Shown in pieces: positions 45,127 to 56,159 of a DNA stretch of 64,000 nucleotides (positions are counted from its first letter, which is position 1; each line of letters opens with the position of its first letter). The notes under the pieces were generated by a model. That model did no database searches and was not told where the DNA came from. It saw nothing but the letters and a program-made list of their open reading frames with translations. The stretch lies in NCBI RefSeq assembly GCF_001598855.1, contig NZ_BCZS01000005.1, positions 62,001-126,000 on the forward strand, read 5' to 3'. Position numbers and translations under genes: made by a program. Source of the stretch: Pluralibacter gergoviae ATCC 33028 = NBRC 105706 (lineage in GTDB: Bacteria; Pseudomonadota; Gammaproteobacteria; Enterobacterales; Enterobacteriaceae).

Positions 45127-45618
45127 ATGCGCCGGATATTATCAGTTTTACTGGAGAACGAATCGGGCGCGCTGTCGCGGGTTATCGGCCTCTTCTCCCA
45201 GCGCGGTTATAACATTGAGAGCCTGACCGTGGCACCCACGGACGATCCGACGCTCTCCAGGATGACTATTCAGACCGTTGGCGATGAAAAGACCATTGAG
45301 CAGATTGAGAAGCAGCTGCACAAGCTGGTTGACGTTCTGCGGGTCAGCGAACTGGGGCAGGGCGCGCACGTCGAGCGTGAGATCATGCTGGTCAAAGTGC
45401 AGGCCAGCGGCTATGGCCGGGAAGAGGTGAAGCGCAACGCGGAGATCTTCCGCGGCCAGATCATCGACGTCACGCCCTCTATTTATACCGTTCAGCTGGC
45501 AGGCACCAGCGATAAGCTCGATGCTTTCCTTGCCTCGCTGCGCGACGTGGCGCGCATTGTTGAAGTTGCCCGCTCCGGCGTCGTCGGCCTGTCGCGCGGC
45601 GATAAAATCATGCGCTAG
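45127..45618 (+). CDS. ilvH: Acetolactate synthase III regulatory subunit IlvH
   Basis: IlvH binds valine through its ACT domain and confers feedback inhibition on IlvI. ATG 45127 ([23 protein letters not shown]) gives 163 residues as in E. coli; ten more upstream codons are open but inside ilvI. The ACT domain covers about residues 2-78, with the valine-site glycine in NESGALSRV; a second ferredoxin-like half follows. The ilvI stop and this start are separated by 2 bases. A strong terminator follows. Confidence 0.97.
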   Translation: MRRILSVLLENESGALSRVIGLFSQRGYNIESLTVAPTDDPTLSRMTIQTVGDEKTIEQIEKQLHKLVDVLRVSELGQGAHVEREIMLVKVQASGYGREEVKRNAEIFRGQIIDVTPSIYTVQLAGTSDKLDAFLASLRDVARIVEVARSGVVGLSRGDKIMR

Positions 45619-45642
45619 GCGGTTATATCAACCTAAATACGT

Positions 45643-45671
45643 AGCCCGACCTCTAGCGTCGGGCTTTTTTT
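45643..45671 (+). terminator. ilvIH terminator
   Basis: AGCCCGAC (45643-45650) and GTCGGGCT (45658-45665) pair perfectly, followed by seven Ts. Confidence 0.92.
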
Positions 45672-45797
45672 GCGAAATCACCATGAATTGTAAATAAAAG
45701 CGGTTGCCGCTATAGAGTTTCTGCGTTTAGATGTTATGAAAACTCGTCCATAGCATCGTAATGGTTATGGACTGGACATATTAAGCAAGGGGCATTT

Positions 45798-46802
45798 GTG
45801 AAACTGGATGAAATCGCCCGGCTCGCCGGCGTCTCGCGGACCACGGCCAGCTATGTGATTAACGGTAAAGCCAAACAGTACCGCGTCAGCGATAAAACCG
45901 TTGAGAAGGTCATGGCTGTTGTACGTGAGCATAACTATCATCCCAACGCCGTCGCCGCGGGTCTGCGCGCGGGCCGCACGCGGTCAATCGGCCTGGTTAT
46001 CCCCGATCTGGAAAATACCAGCTATACCCGCATAGCGAATTACCTGGAGCGCCAGGCCCGCCAGCGGGGGTACCAGCTGCTGATCGCCTGTTCGGAAGAT
46101 CAGCCCGACAATGAAATGCGCTGCATCGAGCACCTGCTCCAGCGCCAGGTTGATGCGATCATTGTTTCAACATCGCTGCCGCCCGAGCATCCCTTCTACC
46201 AGCGCTGGGCCAACGATCCCTTTCCGATTGTCGCCCTCGATCGCGCGCTCGATCGCGAACACTTTACCAGCGTCGTCGGCGCCGACCAGGAGGATGCCGA
46301 AGCCCTGGCCGCAGAGTTGCGTACCTTCCCGGCGGAGACGGTACTCTATCTCGGCGCGCTTCCCGAGCTGTCGGTGAGTTTTCTGCGCGAGATGGGTTTT
46401 CGCACGGCGTGGAAAGACGATCCGCGCGAAGTGCACTTTCTTTATGCCAACAGCTACGAGCGCGAAGCCGCGGCGCAGCTGTTTGAGGCCTGGCTTGAAA
46501 CCCACCCGATGCCGCAGGCGCTGTTTACCACCTCTTTTGCGCTGCTGCAGGGCGTGATGGACGTGACGCTGCGCCGCGAAGGTAAGCTCCCCTCGGAACT
46601 GGCCATTGCCACCTTCGGCGATAATGAGCTGCTCGATTTTCTGCAGTGCCCGGTGCTGGCGGTGGCTCAGCGCCACCGCGACGTGGCCGAACGGGTGCTG
46701 GAGATTGTCCTTGCCAGCCTCGACGAACCGAAAAAGCCTAAGCCGGGCCTGAGCCGCATCCGCCGCAATCTGTACCGTCGCGGCAGTCTCAGCCGTCGCT
46801 AG
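45798..46802 (+). CDS. cra: Catabolite repressor/activator Cra (FruR)
   Basis: Cra is the LacI-family regulator that senses fructose 1-phosphate/1,6-bisphosphate and directs carbon flow between glycolysis and gluconeogenesis. The 334 residues and GTG start ([20 protein letters not shown]) match E. coli. The helix-turn-helix spans about 1-45, with the LacI hinge near [14 protein letters not shown]; the periplasmic-binding-like sugar domain follows to about 320. AAGGGG at 45788 is the ribosome site. It is a single-gene unit. Confidence 0.97.
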   Translation: MKLDEIARLAGVSRTTASYVINGKAKQYRVSDKTVEKVMAVVREHNYHPNAVAAGLRAGRTRSIGLVIPDLENTSYTRIANYLERQARQRGYQLLIACSEDQPDNEMRCIEHLLQRQVDAIIVSTSLPPEHPFYQRWANDPFPIVALDRALDREHFTSVVGADQEDAEALAAELRTFPAETVLYLGALPELSVSFLREMGFRTAWKDDPREVHFLYANSYEREAAAQLFEAWLETHPMPQALFTTSFALLQGVMDVTLRREGKLPSELAIATFGDNELLDFLQCPVLAVAQRHRDVAERVLEIVLASLDEPKKPKPGLSRIRRNLYRRGSLSRR

Positions 46803-46809
46803 CCGGGGG

Positions 46810-46839
46810 ACGCGCTTCGCCCACTAGCGCGAAGCGCGT
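46810..46839. terminator. 11-bp palindrome after cra
   Basis: ACGCGCTTCGC (46810-46820) and GCGAAGCGCGT (46829-46839) pair perfectly around CCACTAGC, beginning 8 bases after the cra stop. There is no T run, so it is more likely to protect the 3' end than to terminate on its own. Confidence 0.55.
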
Positions 46840-47308
46840 AATTAACCGCAATAAAAGGTGGGATTATTCCTGAAATTAGGCGTTGAATATTTGCCACAAC
46901 AGAATGAAACAGCGAATTAACGGCCGCAATGAGTTACCAGAAAGTAAACTCACGTTTAATTTGTATTGTTTTGTTACAGCCCTCACCTGAATTGATTGAT
47001 TAACAACCACTTCATTTTTACGCTCACATTTGCTTACCACCTCATGCCTTCCGGTGCCTGTAAACAGATCTCCTTAGGGCTGTTAACGGCGCTGAGAATG
47101 TCCTAAAATGCCGCCCTCGTCGCAATTTGGCACTTTATATTTTTACTTTAGTGAATTTGTGATGGCGGAAAATCGTTAAGAAGGTGTTGGTTCTTTTCTC
47201 GCACGTATTCAAAACGTTAATTTTCTTCACGCGCTGGATGTTATTTAAGCAGGGCGAATATTGGCTGTTATTTAGGGTTATTACGACTCAGTTAGCCTTC
47301 GTGCTGGC
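46840..47308. other. cra-mraZ intergenic region
   Basis: About 470 bases without a gene that I can support. It is markedly AT-rich relative to its neighbours and contains no long open frame, no repeat and no clear RNA fold by eye. E. coli has a similar long gap here. Confidence 0.5.
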
Positions 47309-47338
47309 TTGACAAGCTTTTCCTCCGCTCCGTAAACT
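47309..47338 (+). promoter_or_regulatory. Pmra, promoter of the division/cell-wall cluster
   Basis: TTGACA (47309-47314) and TAAACT (47333-47338) with an 18-base spacer match E. coli Pmra almost exactly. It starts the long transcript running through mraZ into the mur and fts genes. Confidence 0.85.
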
Positions 47339-47346
47339 CCCTCAGG

Positions 47347-47371
47347 TGGGAATTTGTGGGGTAAAGTGGAG
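47347..47371 (+). promoter_or_regulatory. MraZ binding repeats
   Basis: TGGGA (47347-47351), TGGGG (47357-47361) and TGGAG (47367-47371) recur every ten bases, the spaced TGGGN pattern to which MraZ binds to repress its own operon. The third copy departs from the core by one base. Confidence 0.82.
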
Positions 47372-47389
47372 AAAAGGGGTGAGGCTGGC

Positions 47390-47848
47390 ATGTTCCGGGG
47401 AGCAACGTTAGTCAATCTCGACAGCAAAGGGCGCCTCGCGGTGCCGACCCGCTACCGGGAACCGCTGCTCGGGAACGCTGCTGGTCAACTGGTCTGTACC
47501 ATTGACATCCATCACCCGTGCCTGCTGCTTTACCCGCTTCCCGAGTGGGAAATCATCGAGCAAAAATTGTCACGACTGTCGAGCATGAACCCGGCGGAGC
47601 GGCGCGTTCAGCGCCTGTTACTGGGCCATGCCAGCGAGTGTCAAATGGACAACGCCGGTCGTTTGCTGATTGCGCCGGTTTTACGGCAACACGCCGGACT
47701 GACTAAAGAAGTGATGCTGGTCGGACAGTTCAATAAATTTGAATTGTGGGATGAGGAGACCTGGTATCAACGGGTCAGGGAAGATATCGACGCAGAGCAA
47801 TCCGCCTCCGCAGAGCTGACGGAGCGGTTGCAGGACTTGTCTTTATAA
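47390..47848 (+). CDS. mraZ: Transcriptional regulator MraZ
   Basis: MraZ is a ring-shaped AbrB-like DNA-binding protein that represses the dcw cluster promoter. ATG 47390 ([16 protein letters not shown]) gives 152 residues, as in E. coli; the longer frame covers the operator. The two tandem SpoVT/AbrB-type half-domains are seen at [14 protein letters not shown] (about 11-24) and [16 protein letters not shown] (about 82-97). It is followed one base later by rsmH. Confidence 0.96.
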   Translation: MFRGATLVNLDSKGRLAVPTRYREPLLGNAAGQLVCTIDIHHPCLLLYPLPEWEIIEQKLSRLSSMNPAERRVQRLLLGHASECQMDNAGRLLIAPVLRQHAGLTKEVMLVGQFNKFELWDEETWYQRVREDIDAEQSASAELTERLQDLSL

Positions 47849-47849
47849 G

Positions 47850-48791
47850 ATGATGGAAAACTATAAACATACTACGGTACTGCTGGATGAGGCCGTGAAT
47901 GGCCTCAATATTCGTCCGGACGGTATCTATATTGATGGTACTTTTGGTCGCGGTGGCCACTCGCGCCTGATCCTCTCGCACCTGGGTGCTGAGGGGCAAC
48001 TGCTGGCTATTGACCGCGATCCGCAGGCGATAGCGGTGGCTAACACCATCGACGACCCGCGCTTTTCCATCGTGCACGGACCTTTTTCCGCGCTGGCTGA
48101 TTACGTCGCCGAGCGCGGCCTTATGGGCAAGATCGACGGCATTTTGCTCGATCTTGGTGTCTCTTCACCGCAGCTTGACGACGCCGAGCGCGGCTTCTCT
48201 TTTATGCGCGACGGTCCGCTGGATATGCGCATGGATCCGACGCGCGGCCAGTCTGCGGCGCAGTGGCTGCAGACCGCTGACGAAGCCGATATTGCCTGGG
48301 TGATTAAAACCTTTGGCGAGGAGCGCTTCGGCAAGCGCATCGCGCGCGCCATCGTTGAGCGCAACCGCACGGCGCCGATGACCCGCACTAAAGAGCTGGC
48401 AGAGGTGGTGGCGGCGGCGACGCCGGTGAAGGACAAATACAAACATCCTGCGACCCGTACTTTTCAGGCGGTGCGCATCTGGGTGAACAGTGAACTTGAG
48501 GAGATAGAGCAGGCGCTAAAAAGCTCGCTCGACGTGCTGGCCCCGCAGGGAAGGCTCTCCATCATCAGTTTTCACTCGCTGGAAGACCGCATCGTGAAGC
48601 GCTTTATGCGCGAACACAGCCGCGGGCCGCAAGTACCGGCGGGATTACCGATGACTGAAGAGCAGTTGCGAAAATTGGGTGGCCGTCAGCTGCGAGCACT
48701 AGGCAAGTTGATGCCGGGCGAACAAGAAGTGGCAGAAAATCCACGTGCCCGTAGTTCAGTTCTGCGCGTTGCAGAGAGGACGAACGCATGA
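47850..48791 (+). CDS. rsmH: 16S rRNA (cytosine1402-N4)-methyltransferase RsmH
   Basis: RsmH methylates N4 of C1402 in the ribosomal P site. The 313 residues equal E. coli (MraW). The SAM site is in [15 protein letters not shown] (about 27-41), and [16 protein letters not shown] (about 95-112) and [15 protein letters not shown] (about 236-250) are family signatures. Two ATGs stand together at the start. Its end overlaps ftsL by 4 bases. Confidence 0.97.
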   Translation: MMENYKHTTVLLDEAVNGLNIRPDGIYIDGTFGRGGHSRLILSHLGAEGQLLAIDRDPQAIAVANTIDDPRFSIVHGPFSALADYVAERGLMGKIDGILLDLGVSSPQLDDAERGFSFMRDGPLDMRMDPTRGQSAAQWLQTADEADIAWVIKTFGEERFGKRIARAIVERNRTAPMTRTKELAEVVAAATPVKDKYKHPATRTFQAVRIWVNSELEEIEQALKSSLDVLAPQGRLSIISFHSLEDRIVKRFMREHSRGPQVPAGLPMTEEQLRKLGGRQLRALGKLMPGEQEVAENPRARSSVLRVAERTNA

Positions 48792-49153
48792 TCGGCAGAG
48801 TGTCAGAGGCCCTAAGCAAAGTAAAAGGATCGATTGGAAACAGCGAGCGCCATGCCTTGCCTGGTGTGATCGGCGACGATCTTTTGCGGTTCGGGAAGCT
48901 GCCACTCTGCCTGTTCATTTGCATCATTTTGACTGCAGTAACGGTGGTTACGACGGCGCACCATACCCGTCTGTTAACCGCCCAGCGTGAACAACTGGTT
49001 CTGGAGCGGGACGCGCTCGATATTGAGTGGCGCAACCTGATCCTTGAAGAGAATGCCCTCGGCGATCATAGCCGGGTTGAGCGGATCGCGACGGAGAAGC
49101 TGCAGATGCAGCATGTCGATCCTTCCCAGGAAAACATTGTTGTTCAAAAATAA
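48788..49153 (+). CDS. ftsL: Cell division protein FtsL
   Basis: FtsL is a bitopic divisome protein that works with FtsB and FtsQ to activate FtsWI. The 121 residues equal E. coli. A short cytoplasmic part (about 1-37) is followed by a single membrane span ([20 protein letters not shown], about 38-57) and a periplasmic coiled coil (about 63-100, [20 protein letters not shown]). Its start overlaps rsmH by 4 bases, and ftsI follows after 15. Confidence 0.96.
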   Translation: MIGRVSEALSKVKGSIGNSERHALPGVIGDDLLRFGKLPLCLFICIILTAVTVVTTAHHTRLLTAQREQLVLERDALDIEWRNLILEENALGDHSRVERIATEKLQMQHVDPSQENIVVQK

Positions 49154-49168
49154 GGATTATCGCGACGC

Positions 49169-50935
49169 ATGAAAGCAGCGGCAAAAACGCTAAAAACAAA
49201 ACGACAGGAAGAACAGGCCAACTTTGTGAGTTGGCGTTTTGCGTTGCTGTGCGGCTGCATTTTACTGGCGATGGCTTTCCTGCTGGGCCGCGTGGCCTGG
49301 CTGCAGATCATTAATCCTGACATGCTGGTGCGTCAGGGGGACATGCGCTCCCTGCGCGTGCAGGAAGTCTCCACCTCGCGCGGTATGATAACCGACCGCT
49401 CAGGCCGCCCGCTGGCGGTGAGCGTGCCGGTGAAGGCCATCTGGGCCGATCCGAAAGAGCTGCACGACGCCGGCGGCATCAGCCTCGATAACCGCTGGAA
49501 GGCGCTGGCCGATGCGCTGAAAATGCCGCTGGATCAGCTCGCCTCCCGGGTGAATGCCAACCCGCGCGGACGCTTCATCTACCTGGCCCGTCAGGTCAAC
49601 CCGGACATGGCCGACTACATCAAAAAACTTAAGCTGCCCGGCATCCATCTGCGGGAAGAGTCGCGCCGCTACTACCCCTCCGGCGAAGTGACCTCTCAGC
49701 TCATCGGCTTCACCAACGTTGACAGCCAGGGTATCGAAGGCGTCGAGAAGAGCTTCGATAAGTGGCTTACCGGCCAGCCCGGCGAGCGCATCGTGCGTAA
49801 AGACCGCTATGGCCGGGTTATCGAGGATATCTCCTCCACCGACAGCCAGGCGGCGCATAACCTGGCGCTGAGCATTGACGAGCGGCTGCAGGCGCTGGTC
49901 TACCGCGAGCTGAATAACGCCGTGGCCTTTAACAAGGCGGAGTCCGGCAGCGCCGTGCTGGTCGATGTGAATACCGGCGAAGTGCTGGCGATGGCCAACA
50001 GCCCCTCCTACAACCCGAACAACCTCTCCGGCACGCCGAAAGACGTGATGCGTAACCGGACCATCACCGATGTCTTCGAACCGGGCTCAACGGTAAAACC
50101 GATGGTGGTGATGACGGCTCTCCAGCGGGGGATCGTTAACGAAAACTCGGTGCTGAACACCATTCCCTACCGAATTAACGGCCACGAAATTAAAGACGTG
50201 GCGCGCTATAGCGAATTGACCCTGACCGGGGTTTTACAGAAGTCGAGTAACGTCGGTGTTTCTAAACTGGCGTTAGCGATGCCGTCCTCAGCGCTGGTAG
50301 ATACTTACTCGCGTTTTGGGCTGGGAAAAGCGACCAATTTGGGGTTGGTCGGAGAACGCAGTGGCTTATATCCTCAAAAACAACGGTGGTCTGACATAGA
50401 GAGGGCCACCTTCTCTTTCGGCTACGGGCTAATGGTAACGCCGTTACAGTTAGCGCGAGTCTATGCAACCGTCGGCAGCTACGGCATCTACCGTCCGCTG
50501 TCGATCACCAAAGTTGATCCGCCGGTACCCGGCGAGCGCATCTTCCCGGAATCAATCGTGCGCACCGTCGTTCATATGATGGAGAGCGTGGCGCTCCCCG
50601 GCGGCGGCGGCGTGAAGGCGGCCATCAAAGGCTATCGCATTGCGATTAAGACCGGTACGGCGAAAAAGGTGGGGCCGGATGGCCGCTACATCAACAAATA
50701 CATTGCTTATACCGCGGGCGTCGCGCCAGCCAGCCAGCCGCGCTTTGCGCTGGTGGTGGTGATTAACGATCCGCAGGCCGGTAAGTACTACGGCGGTGCC
50801 GTTTCGGCCCCGGTGTTTGGTGCCATCATGGGCGGCGTGCTGCGCACCATGAACATCGAGCCGGATGCGCTGACAACGGGCGACAAAAATGAGTTTGTAA
50901 CAAATCAAGGCGAGGGTTCAGGTGGCAGATCGTAA
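49169..50935 (+). CDS. ftsI: Septal peptidoglycan transpeptidase FtsI (PBP3)
   Basis: FtsI is the β-lactam-sensitive transpeptidase of the septum, partner of FtsW. The 588 residues equal E. coli. It has one N-terminal membrane anchor (about 20-42), a pedestal domain, and the transpeptidase domain with STVK (in [10 protein letters not shown], Ser307 by E. coli numbering), SSN (QKSSNVGVS, about 359) and KTGT ([10 protein letters not shown], about 494). No insertion near residues 333-338, a known β-lactam-resistance hotspot, is seen. The end overlaps murE by 14 bases. Confidence 0.98.
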   Translation: MKAAAKTLKTKRQEEQANFVSWRFALLCGCILLAMAFLLGRVAWLQIINPDMLVRQGDMRSLRVQEVSTSRGMITDRSGRPLAVSVPVKAIWADPKELHDAGGISLDNRWKALADALKMPLDQLASRVNANPRGRFIYLARQVNPDMADYIKKLKLPGIHLREESRRYYPSGEVTSQLIGFTNVDSQGIEGVEKSFDKWLTGQPGERIVRKDRYGRVIEDISSTDSQAAHNLALSIDERLQALVYRELNNAVAFNKAESGSAVLVDVNTGEVLAMANSPSYNPNNLSGTPKDVMRNRTITDVFEPGSTVKPMVVMTALQRGIVNENSVLNTIPYRINGHEIKDVARYSELTLTGVLQKSSNVGVSKLALAMPSSALVDTYSRFGLGKATNLGLVGERSGLYPQKQRWSDIERATFSFGYGLMVTPLQLARVYATVGSYGIYRPLSITKVDPPVPGERIFPESIVRTVVHMMESVALPGGGGVKAAIKGYRIAIKTGTAKKVGPDGRYINKYIAYTAGVAPASQPRFALVVVINDPQAGKYYGGAVSAPVFGAIMGGVLRTMNIEPDALTTGDKNEFVTNQGEGSGGRS

Positions 50936-52409
50936 TTTGCGCGACCTACTTGCTCCGTGGGTGCCGAACGCACCGGAGCGCACGCTGCGTGAGATGACGC
51001 TCGATAGCCGCATTGCGGCGTCGGGGGATCTCTTCGTGGCGGTTTCAGGTCATCAGGCGGACGGGCGTCGTTATATCCCGCAGGCGATTGCGCAAGGTGT
51101 GGCTGCTGTTATTGCTGAAGCAAAAGATGAAGCCGCCGACGGTGAAATTCGTGAAATGCACGGCGTTCCCGTCATCTATCTCAGTCAGTTAAACGAGCGC
51201 CTCTCCGCCCTGGCGGGGCGCTTCTACCATCAGCCTTCCGAAGGTCTGAAGCTTATCGGCGTTACCGGTACCAACGGTAAAACCACCACCACCCAGCTGC
51301 TGGCCCAGTGGGCGCAGCTGCTGGGTGAAACCGCGGCGGTGATGGGCACCGTCGGCAACGGCCTGCTGGGCAAAGTGGTTCCCACGGAGAACACCACCGG
51401 ATCGGCGGTTGACGTGCAGCACGTCCTTTCCGCCCTGAAAGGGCAGGGCGCGACCTTTGCCGCGATGGAAGTCTCTTCTCACGGCCTGGTCCAGCACCGC
51501 ACCGCGGCGCTCAAGTTCGCCGCCTCGGTCTTTACCAACCTGAGCCGCGACCACCTCGACTATCACGGCGATATGGAACACTACGAAGCGGCGAAGTGGA
51601 TGCTCTACTCCACTCACGACTTCGGCCAGGCGATTATCAACGCCGATGATGAAGTGGGCCGCCGCTGGCTGGCTAAGCTGCCGGACGCGGTTGCCGTCTC
51701 CATGGCAGACCATATCAATCCGAACTGCCACGGCCGCTGGCTGAAGGCCACGGCGGTGAACTATCACGACAGCGGCGCGACCATCGCCTTTGACTCCAGC
51801 TGGGGCCAGGGCGAAATCGATAGCCGCCTGATGGGCGCCTTTAACGTCAGCAACCTGCTGCTGGCGCTGGCTACGCTGCTGGCGCTGGGCTATCCGCTGG
51901 CGGATCTGCTGAAAACGGCCTCCCGCCTGCAGCCGGTCTGCGGCCGCATGGAAGTGTTCAGCGCGCCGGGCAAGCCGACGGTGGTCGTGGACTATGCCCA
52001 CACGCCGGACGCGCTGGAGAAAGCGCTGGAAGCCGCGCGCCTGCACTGCGCAGGCCAGCTGTGGTGCGTCTTCGGCTGCGGCGGCGACCGCGATAAAGGC
52101 AAGCGCCCGCTGATGGGCGCCATCGCCGAGCAGTTCGCCGACATTGCCGTGGTCACCGACGACAATCCGCGCACCGAAGAGCCGCGCGCCATCATTAACG
52201 ATATTCTGGCGGGCATGCTCGACGCAGGCCGCGCACGGGTAATGGAAGGGCGCGCCGAAGCGGTGACCGCCGCCATCATGCAGGCGAAGCCTGACGACGT
52301 GGTGCTGCTGGCCGGTAAAGGCCACGAAGATTACCAGATTGTCGGCACCCGCCGCCTCGACTACTCCGATCGCGTCACCGCAGCCCGCCTGCTGGGAGCG
52401 GTGGCATGA
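50922..52409 (+). CDS. murE: UDP-MurNAc-L-Ala-D-Glu:meso-DAP ligase MurE
   Basis: MurE adds meso-diaminopimelate to the peptidoglycan precursor. It starts with GTG 50922 inside ftsI and has 495 residues as in E. coli. The ATP loop is [14 protein letters not shown] (about 112-125). DNPRTEE (about 413-419) is the DAP-specifying motif, so the substrate is DAP rather than lysine. The Mur ligase centre and C-terminal domains are complete, and murF starts within the last 4 bases. Confidence 0.98.
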   Translation: MADRNLRDLLAPWVPNAPERTLREMTLDSRIAASGDLFVAVSGHQADGRRYIPQAIAQGVAAVIAEAKDEAADGEIREMHGVPVIYLSQLNERLSALAGRFYHQPSEGLKLIGVTGTNGKTTTTQLLAQWAQLLGETAAVMGTVGNGLLGKVVPTENTTGSAVDVQHVLSALKGQGATFAAMEVSSHGLVQHRTAALKFAASVFTNLSRDHLDYHGDMEHYEAAKWMLYSTHDFGQAIINADDEVGRRWLAKLPDAVAVSMADHINPNCHGRWLKATAVNYHDSGATIAFDSSWGQGEIDSRLMGAFNVSNLLLALATLLALGYPLADLLKTASRLQPVCGRMEVFSAPGKPTVVVDYAHTPDALEKALEAARLHCAGQLWCVFGCGGDRDKGKRPLMGAIAEQFADIAVVTDDNPRTEEPRAIINDILAGMLDAGRARVMEGRAEAVTAAIMQAKPDDVVLLAGKGHEDYQIVGTRRLDYSDRVTAARLLGAVA

Positions 52410-53764
52410 TCGGCGTAACCCTCAGCAAAATAGCCGCCGTGCTCGGCGGCGAACTGCGCGGCGCCGATGCTAGCATCGACGCCGTGACGACGGATACCCG
52501 CAAAGTGACGCCGGGCTGCCTGTTCGTGGCCCTCAAGGGCGAACGCTTCGATGCCCACGACTTCGCCGGGCAGGCGAAGGCGGCGGGCGCGGGCGCGCTG
52601 CTGGTCAGCCGCCCGCTGGACTGCGATCTGCCGCAGGTGGTGGTGAACGATACCCGCCTCGCTTTTGGCGAGCTGGCGGCCTGGGTGCGCCAGCAGGTGC
52701 CCGCCCGCGTGGTGGCCCTGACCGGCTCGTCCGGCAAAACCTCCGTTAAGGAGATGACCGCCTCGATCCTCGGCCAGTGCGGCAATACCCTCTACACCGC
52801 CGGCAATCTCAATAACGATATCGGCGTGCCGATGACGCTGCTGCGCCTGACGCCGGAGCACGACTACGCGGTTATCGAGCTGGGCGCCAATCACCAGGGC
52901 GAAATCGCCTGGACAGTCGGCCTGACCCGCCCGGAAGCGGCGCTGGTCAACAACCTGGCCGCCGCCCACCTGGAGGGTTTCGGCTCGCTGGCGGGCGTGG
53001 CGAAGGCCAAAGGTGAAATCTTTACCGGTCTGGCGGAGAACGGCGTGGCCATTCTCAACGCCGACAGCAACGACTGGCTGAACTGGCAGAGCATTATCGG
53101 CGACCGCACCGTGTGGCGCTTCTCGCCGAATCAGGCCGATAGCGACTTCGCCGCCGACAACGTGCATATCACCAGCCGCGGCACCGAATTTACCCTGCGC
53201 ACGCCGGTGGGCAGCGTAGACGTTCTGCTGCCGCTGCCGGGCCGCCACAATATCGCTAACGCCCTCGCGGCGGCGGCGCTGGCGACGGCGGTGGGCGCCG
53301 ATCTGCAGGCGGTGAAGGCCGGTCTGGCGACGCTGAAAGCGGTGCCGGGACGCCTGTTTCCCGTCCAGCTTGCGGAAAATCAGCTGCTGCTGGACGACTC
53401 CTACAACGCCAACGTCGGCTCGATGACCGCCGCGGCGCAGGTGCTCGCCGAAATGCCGGGCTACCGCATCCTGGTAGCGGGCGATATGGCGGAGCTGGGC
53501 GACGAAAGCGAAGCCTGCCACCGCCAGGTGGGCGAGGCGGCGAAAGCCGCCGGTATCGACTGCGTTATCAGCGTCGGCGTTCTTAGTAAAAATATCAGCG
53601 ACGCCAGCGGCGTCGGCGAACACTTTGCCGACAAGCCCGCCGCCATTGCGCGGCTGAAGGCGCTGATCGCAGAGCATCCATTTGTCACTATTTTGGTGAA
53701 AGGTTCACGTAGCGCGGCCATGGAAGAGGTGGTTGGCGCTTTACAGGAGAACAAGGCATGTTAG
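52406..53764 (+). CDS. murF: UDP-MurNAc-tripeptide D-Ala-D-Ala ligase MurF
   Basis: MurF attaches D-Ala-D-Ala to complete the UDP-MurNAc pentapeptide. The 452 residues equal E. coli. The nucleotide loop is [14 protein letters not shown] (about 104-117), the central domain has [14 protein letters not shown], and the C-terminal [14 protein letters not shown] (about 331-344) is typical. Overlaps of 4 bases with murE and 7 with mraY point to coupled translation. Confidence 0.97.
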   Translation: MIGVTLSKIAAVLGGELRGADASIDAVTTDTRKVTPGCLFVALKGERFDAHDFAGQAKAAGAGALLVSRPLDCDLPQVVVNDTRLAFGELAAWVRQQVPARVVALTGSSGKTSVKEMTASILGQCGNTLYTAGNLNNDIGVPMTLLRLTPEHDYAVIELGANHQGEIAWTVGLTRPEAALVNNLAAAHLEGFGSLAGVAKAKGEIFTGLAENGVAILNADSNDWLNWQSIIGDRTVWRFSPNQADSDFAADNVHITSRGTEFTLRTPVGSVDVLLPLPGRHNIANALAAAALATAVGADLQAVKAGLATLKAVPGRLFPVQLAENQLLLDDSYNANVGSMTAAAQVLAEMPGYRILVAGDMAELGDESEACHRQVGEAAKAAGIDCVISVGVLSKNISDASGVGEHFADKPAAIARLKALIAEHPFVTILVKGSRSAAMEEVVGALQENKAC

Positions 53765-54840
53765 TTTGGCTGGCCGAGCATTTGGTCAAATATTATTCCG
53801 GCTTTAACGTCTTTTCCTATCTGACGTTTCGCGCCATCGTCAGCCTGCTGACTGCGCTGTTCATCTCTCTGTGGATGGGCCCGCGCATGATTGCCCGTCT
53901 GCAAAAACTCTCATTTGGCCAGGTCGTGCGTAACGACGGCCCCGAGTCGCACTTCAGCAAGCGCGGCACGCCGACCATGGGCGGGATCATGATCCTCACC
54001 GCCATCGTGGTGTCCGTCCTGCTGTGGGCCTATCCCTCCAACCCGTACGTCTGGTGCGTGCTGACGGTGCTGGTCGGCTACGGCATTATCGGCTTCGTCG
54101 ACGACTACCGCAAAGTGGTGCGCAAGGATACTAAAGGCCTGATCGCCCGCTGGAAATATTTCTGGATGTCGGTGATTGCCCTCGGCGTCGCCTTTGCGCT
54201 CTACCTTGCCGGGAAAGACACGCCGGCCACCGAGCTGGTGGTACCGTTCTTTAAAGACGTGATGCCGCAGCTGGGCCTGTTCTATATCCTGCTGGCCTAC
54301 TTCGTGATCGTCGGCACCGGTAACGCCGTCAACCTGACCGACGGTCTGGACGGGCTGGCGATTATGCCGACCGTATTTGTGGCGGGCGGCTTTGCGCTGG
54401 TCGCCTGGGCGACCGGCAACATGAACTTCGCCAGCTATCTGCACATTCCCTACCTGCGCCACGCCGGTGAGCTGGTGATTGTCTGCACCGCTATCGTCGG
54501 CGCGGGTTTAGGCTTTTTGTGGTTTAACACCTATCCGGCCCAGGTCTTTATGGGCGACGTCGGCTCTCTGGCGCTCGGCGGCGCGCTCGGCATCATCGCC
54601 GTGCTGCTGCGCCAGGAGTTTCTGCTGGTGATCATGGGCGGCGTCTTCGTGGTGGAAACCCTGTCGGTGATCCTGCAGGTCGGCTCCTTCAAGCTGCGCG
54701 GACAGCGCATCTTCCGCATGGCGCCGATTCACCACCACTATGAACTGAAAGGCTGGCCGGAGCCGCGCGTTATCGTGCGCTTCTGGATCATTTCGCTGAT
54801 GCTGGTGCTGATTGGCCTGGCAACGCTGAAGGTACGTTAA
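53758..54840 (+). CDS. mraY: Phospho-MurNAc-pentapeptide transferase MraY
   Basis: MraY links the UDP-MurNAc pentapeptide to undecaprenyl phosphate, making lipid I in the inner membrane. The 360 residues equal E. coli, with ten membrane segments. [16 protein letters not shown] (about 113-128) has the paired aspartates, [14 protein letters not shown] (about 190-203) the metal-binding region, and [15 protein letters not shown] (about 320-334) the HHH motif. It overlaps murF by 7 bases and is followed two bases later by murD. Confidence 0.98.
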   Translation: MLVWLAEHLVKYYSGFNVFSYLTFRAIVSLLTALFISLWMGPRMIARLQKLSFGQVVRNDGPESHFSKRGTPTMGGIMILTAIVVSVLLWAYPSNPYVWCVLTVLVGYGIIGFVDDYRKVVRKDTKGLIARWKYFWMSVIALGVAFALYLAGKDTPATELVVPFFKDVMPQLGLFYILLAYFVIVGTGNAVNLTDGLDGLAIMPTVFVAGGFALVAWATGNMNFASYLHIPYLRHAGELVIVCTAIVGAGLGFLWFNTYPAQVFMGDVGSLALGGALGIIAVLLRQEFLLVIMGGVFVVETLSVILQVGSFKLRGQRIFRMAPIHHHYELKGWPEPRVIVRFWIISLMLVLIGLATLKVR

Positions 54841-54842
54841 TC

Positions 54843-56159
54843 ATGGCAGATTATCAGGGCAAAAACGTCGTTATCATCGGTCTGGGGTTGACCGGGCTCT
54901 CCTGCGTGGACTTTTTCATCGACCGCGGCGTCACGCCGCGGGTGATGGACACCCGCAGCGCGCCGCCGGGCCTTGATAAGCTGCCCGAGGGGGTCGAGCG
55001 TTACCTCGGCGGCCTCAACGATGACTGGCTGCTGGCAGCCGACCTGATTGTCGCCAGCCCCGGTATTGCTTTGGCGCACCCTTCGCTCAGCGCGGCGGCG
55101 GATGCCGGCGTGGAAATTGTGGGCGATATCGAGCTGTTCTGCCGCGAAGCGCAGGCGCCGGTGATCGCCATTACCGGCTCGAACGGTAAAAGCACCGTCA
55201 CCACCCTGGTGGGCGAGATGGCGAAAGCCGCGGGCGTCAATGTCGGCGTCGGCGGCAATATCGGCCTGCCGGCGCTGATGCTGCTGGACGTCTCGCGCGA
55301 GCTGTACGTCCTGGAGCTCTCCAGCTTCCAGCTGGAAACCACCTCCAGCCTGCGGGCGGTGGCGGCGACCATTCTTAACGTCACCGAAGATCATATGGAC
55401 CGCTATCCGTTCGGCCTGCAGCAGTACCGCGCGGCCAAGCTGCGGGTTTATGAGAATGCGAAAACCTGCGTGGTCAACGCCGACGATGCGCTGACCATGC
55501 CGGTGCGCGGCGCCGACGATCGCTGCGTCAGCTTCGGCGTCAACATTGGCGACTACCATCTCAACCGCCAGCAGGGCGAAACCTGGCTGCGGGTGAAAGG
55601 CGAAAAAGTCCTCAACGTTAAAGAGATGAAGCTCAGCGGGCAGCACAACTACAGCAACGCCCTGGCGGCGCTGGCGCTGGCGGATGCCGCCGGCCTGCCG
55701 CGCGCCAGCAGCCTGAAGGCGCTGACCACTTTTACCGGTCTGGCGCACCGCTTCCAGCTGGCGCTGGAGCACAACGGCGTGCGCTGGATCAACGACTCCA
55801 AGGCGACCAACGTCGGCAGCACTGAAGCGGCGCTCAACGGCCTGCACGTTAACGGCACCCTGCACCTGCTGCTGGGCGGCGACGGCAAGTCGGCGGACTT
55901 CACGCCGCTGACCGCCTGGCTCGGCGGCGACAACATCCGCCTGTGGTGCTTTGGCCGCGACGGCGACGAACTGGCGGCGCTTCGCCCGGACGCCGCCACC
56001 CGCACGGAAACCATGGAAGAGGCGATGCGCCTGATTGCCCCGCAGCTCAGGCCCGGTGATATGGTGCTGCTCTCGCCGGCCTGCGCCAGCCTCGATCAGT
56101 TTAAGAATTTTGAACAGCGCGGGGATATCTTCACCCGCCTGGCGAAGGAGCTCGGCTGA
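54843..56159 (+). CDS. murD: UDP-MurNAc-L-Ala:D-Glu ligase MurD
   Basis: MurD adds D-glutamate to UDP-MurNAc-L-Ala. The 438 residues equal E. coli. Domain 1 starts [17 protein letters not shown] (about 8-24); the ATP loop is [16 protein letters not shown] (about 111-126); the centre contains [14 protein letters not shown] and the C-terminal domain [16 protein letters not shown] (about 317-332). It shares a base with the start of ftsW (TGATG-type junction). Confidence 0.98.
   Translation: MADYQGKNVVIIGLGLTGLSCVDFFIDRGVTPRVMDTRSAPPGLDKLPEGVERYLGGLNDDWLLAADLIVASPGIALAHPSLSAAADAGVEIVGDIELFCREAQAPVIAITGSNGKSTVTTLVGEMAKAAGVNVGVGGNIGLPALMLLDVSRELYVLELSSFQLETTSSLRAVAATILNVTEDHMDRYPFGLQQYRAAKLRVYENAKTCVVNADDALTMPVRGADDRCVSFGVNIGDYHLNRQQGETWLRVKGEKVLNVKEMKLSGQHNYSNALAALALADAAGLPRASSLKALTTFTGLAHRFQLALEHNGVRWINDSKATNVGSTEAALNGLHVNGTLHLLLGGDGKSADFTPLTAWLGGDNIRLWCFGRDGDELAALRPDAATRTETMEEAMRLIAPQLRPGDMVLLSPACASLDQFKNFEQRGDIFTRLAKELG

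Noticed and set aside
45619-45797. fruL-type leader peptide before cra
   Set aside because: Only a five-codon frame (MKTRP) is seen in the region; no convincing leader.
49169-50935. PBP3 resistance insertions in ftsI
   Set aside because: Protein length equals the susceptible E. coli form and no four-residue insertion near 333-338 is visible.
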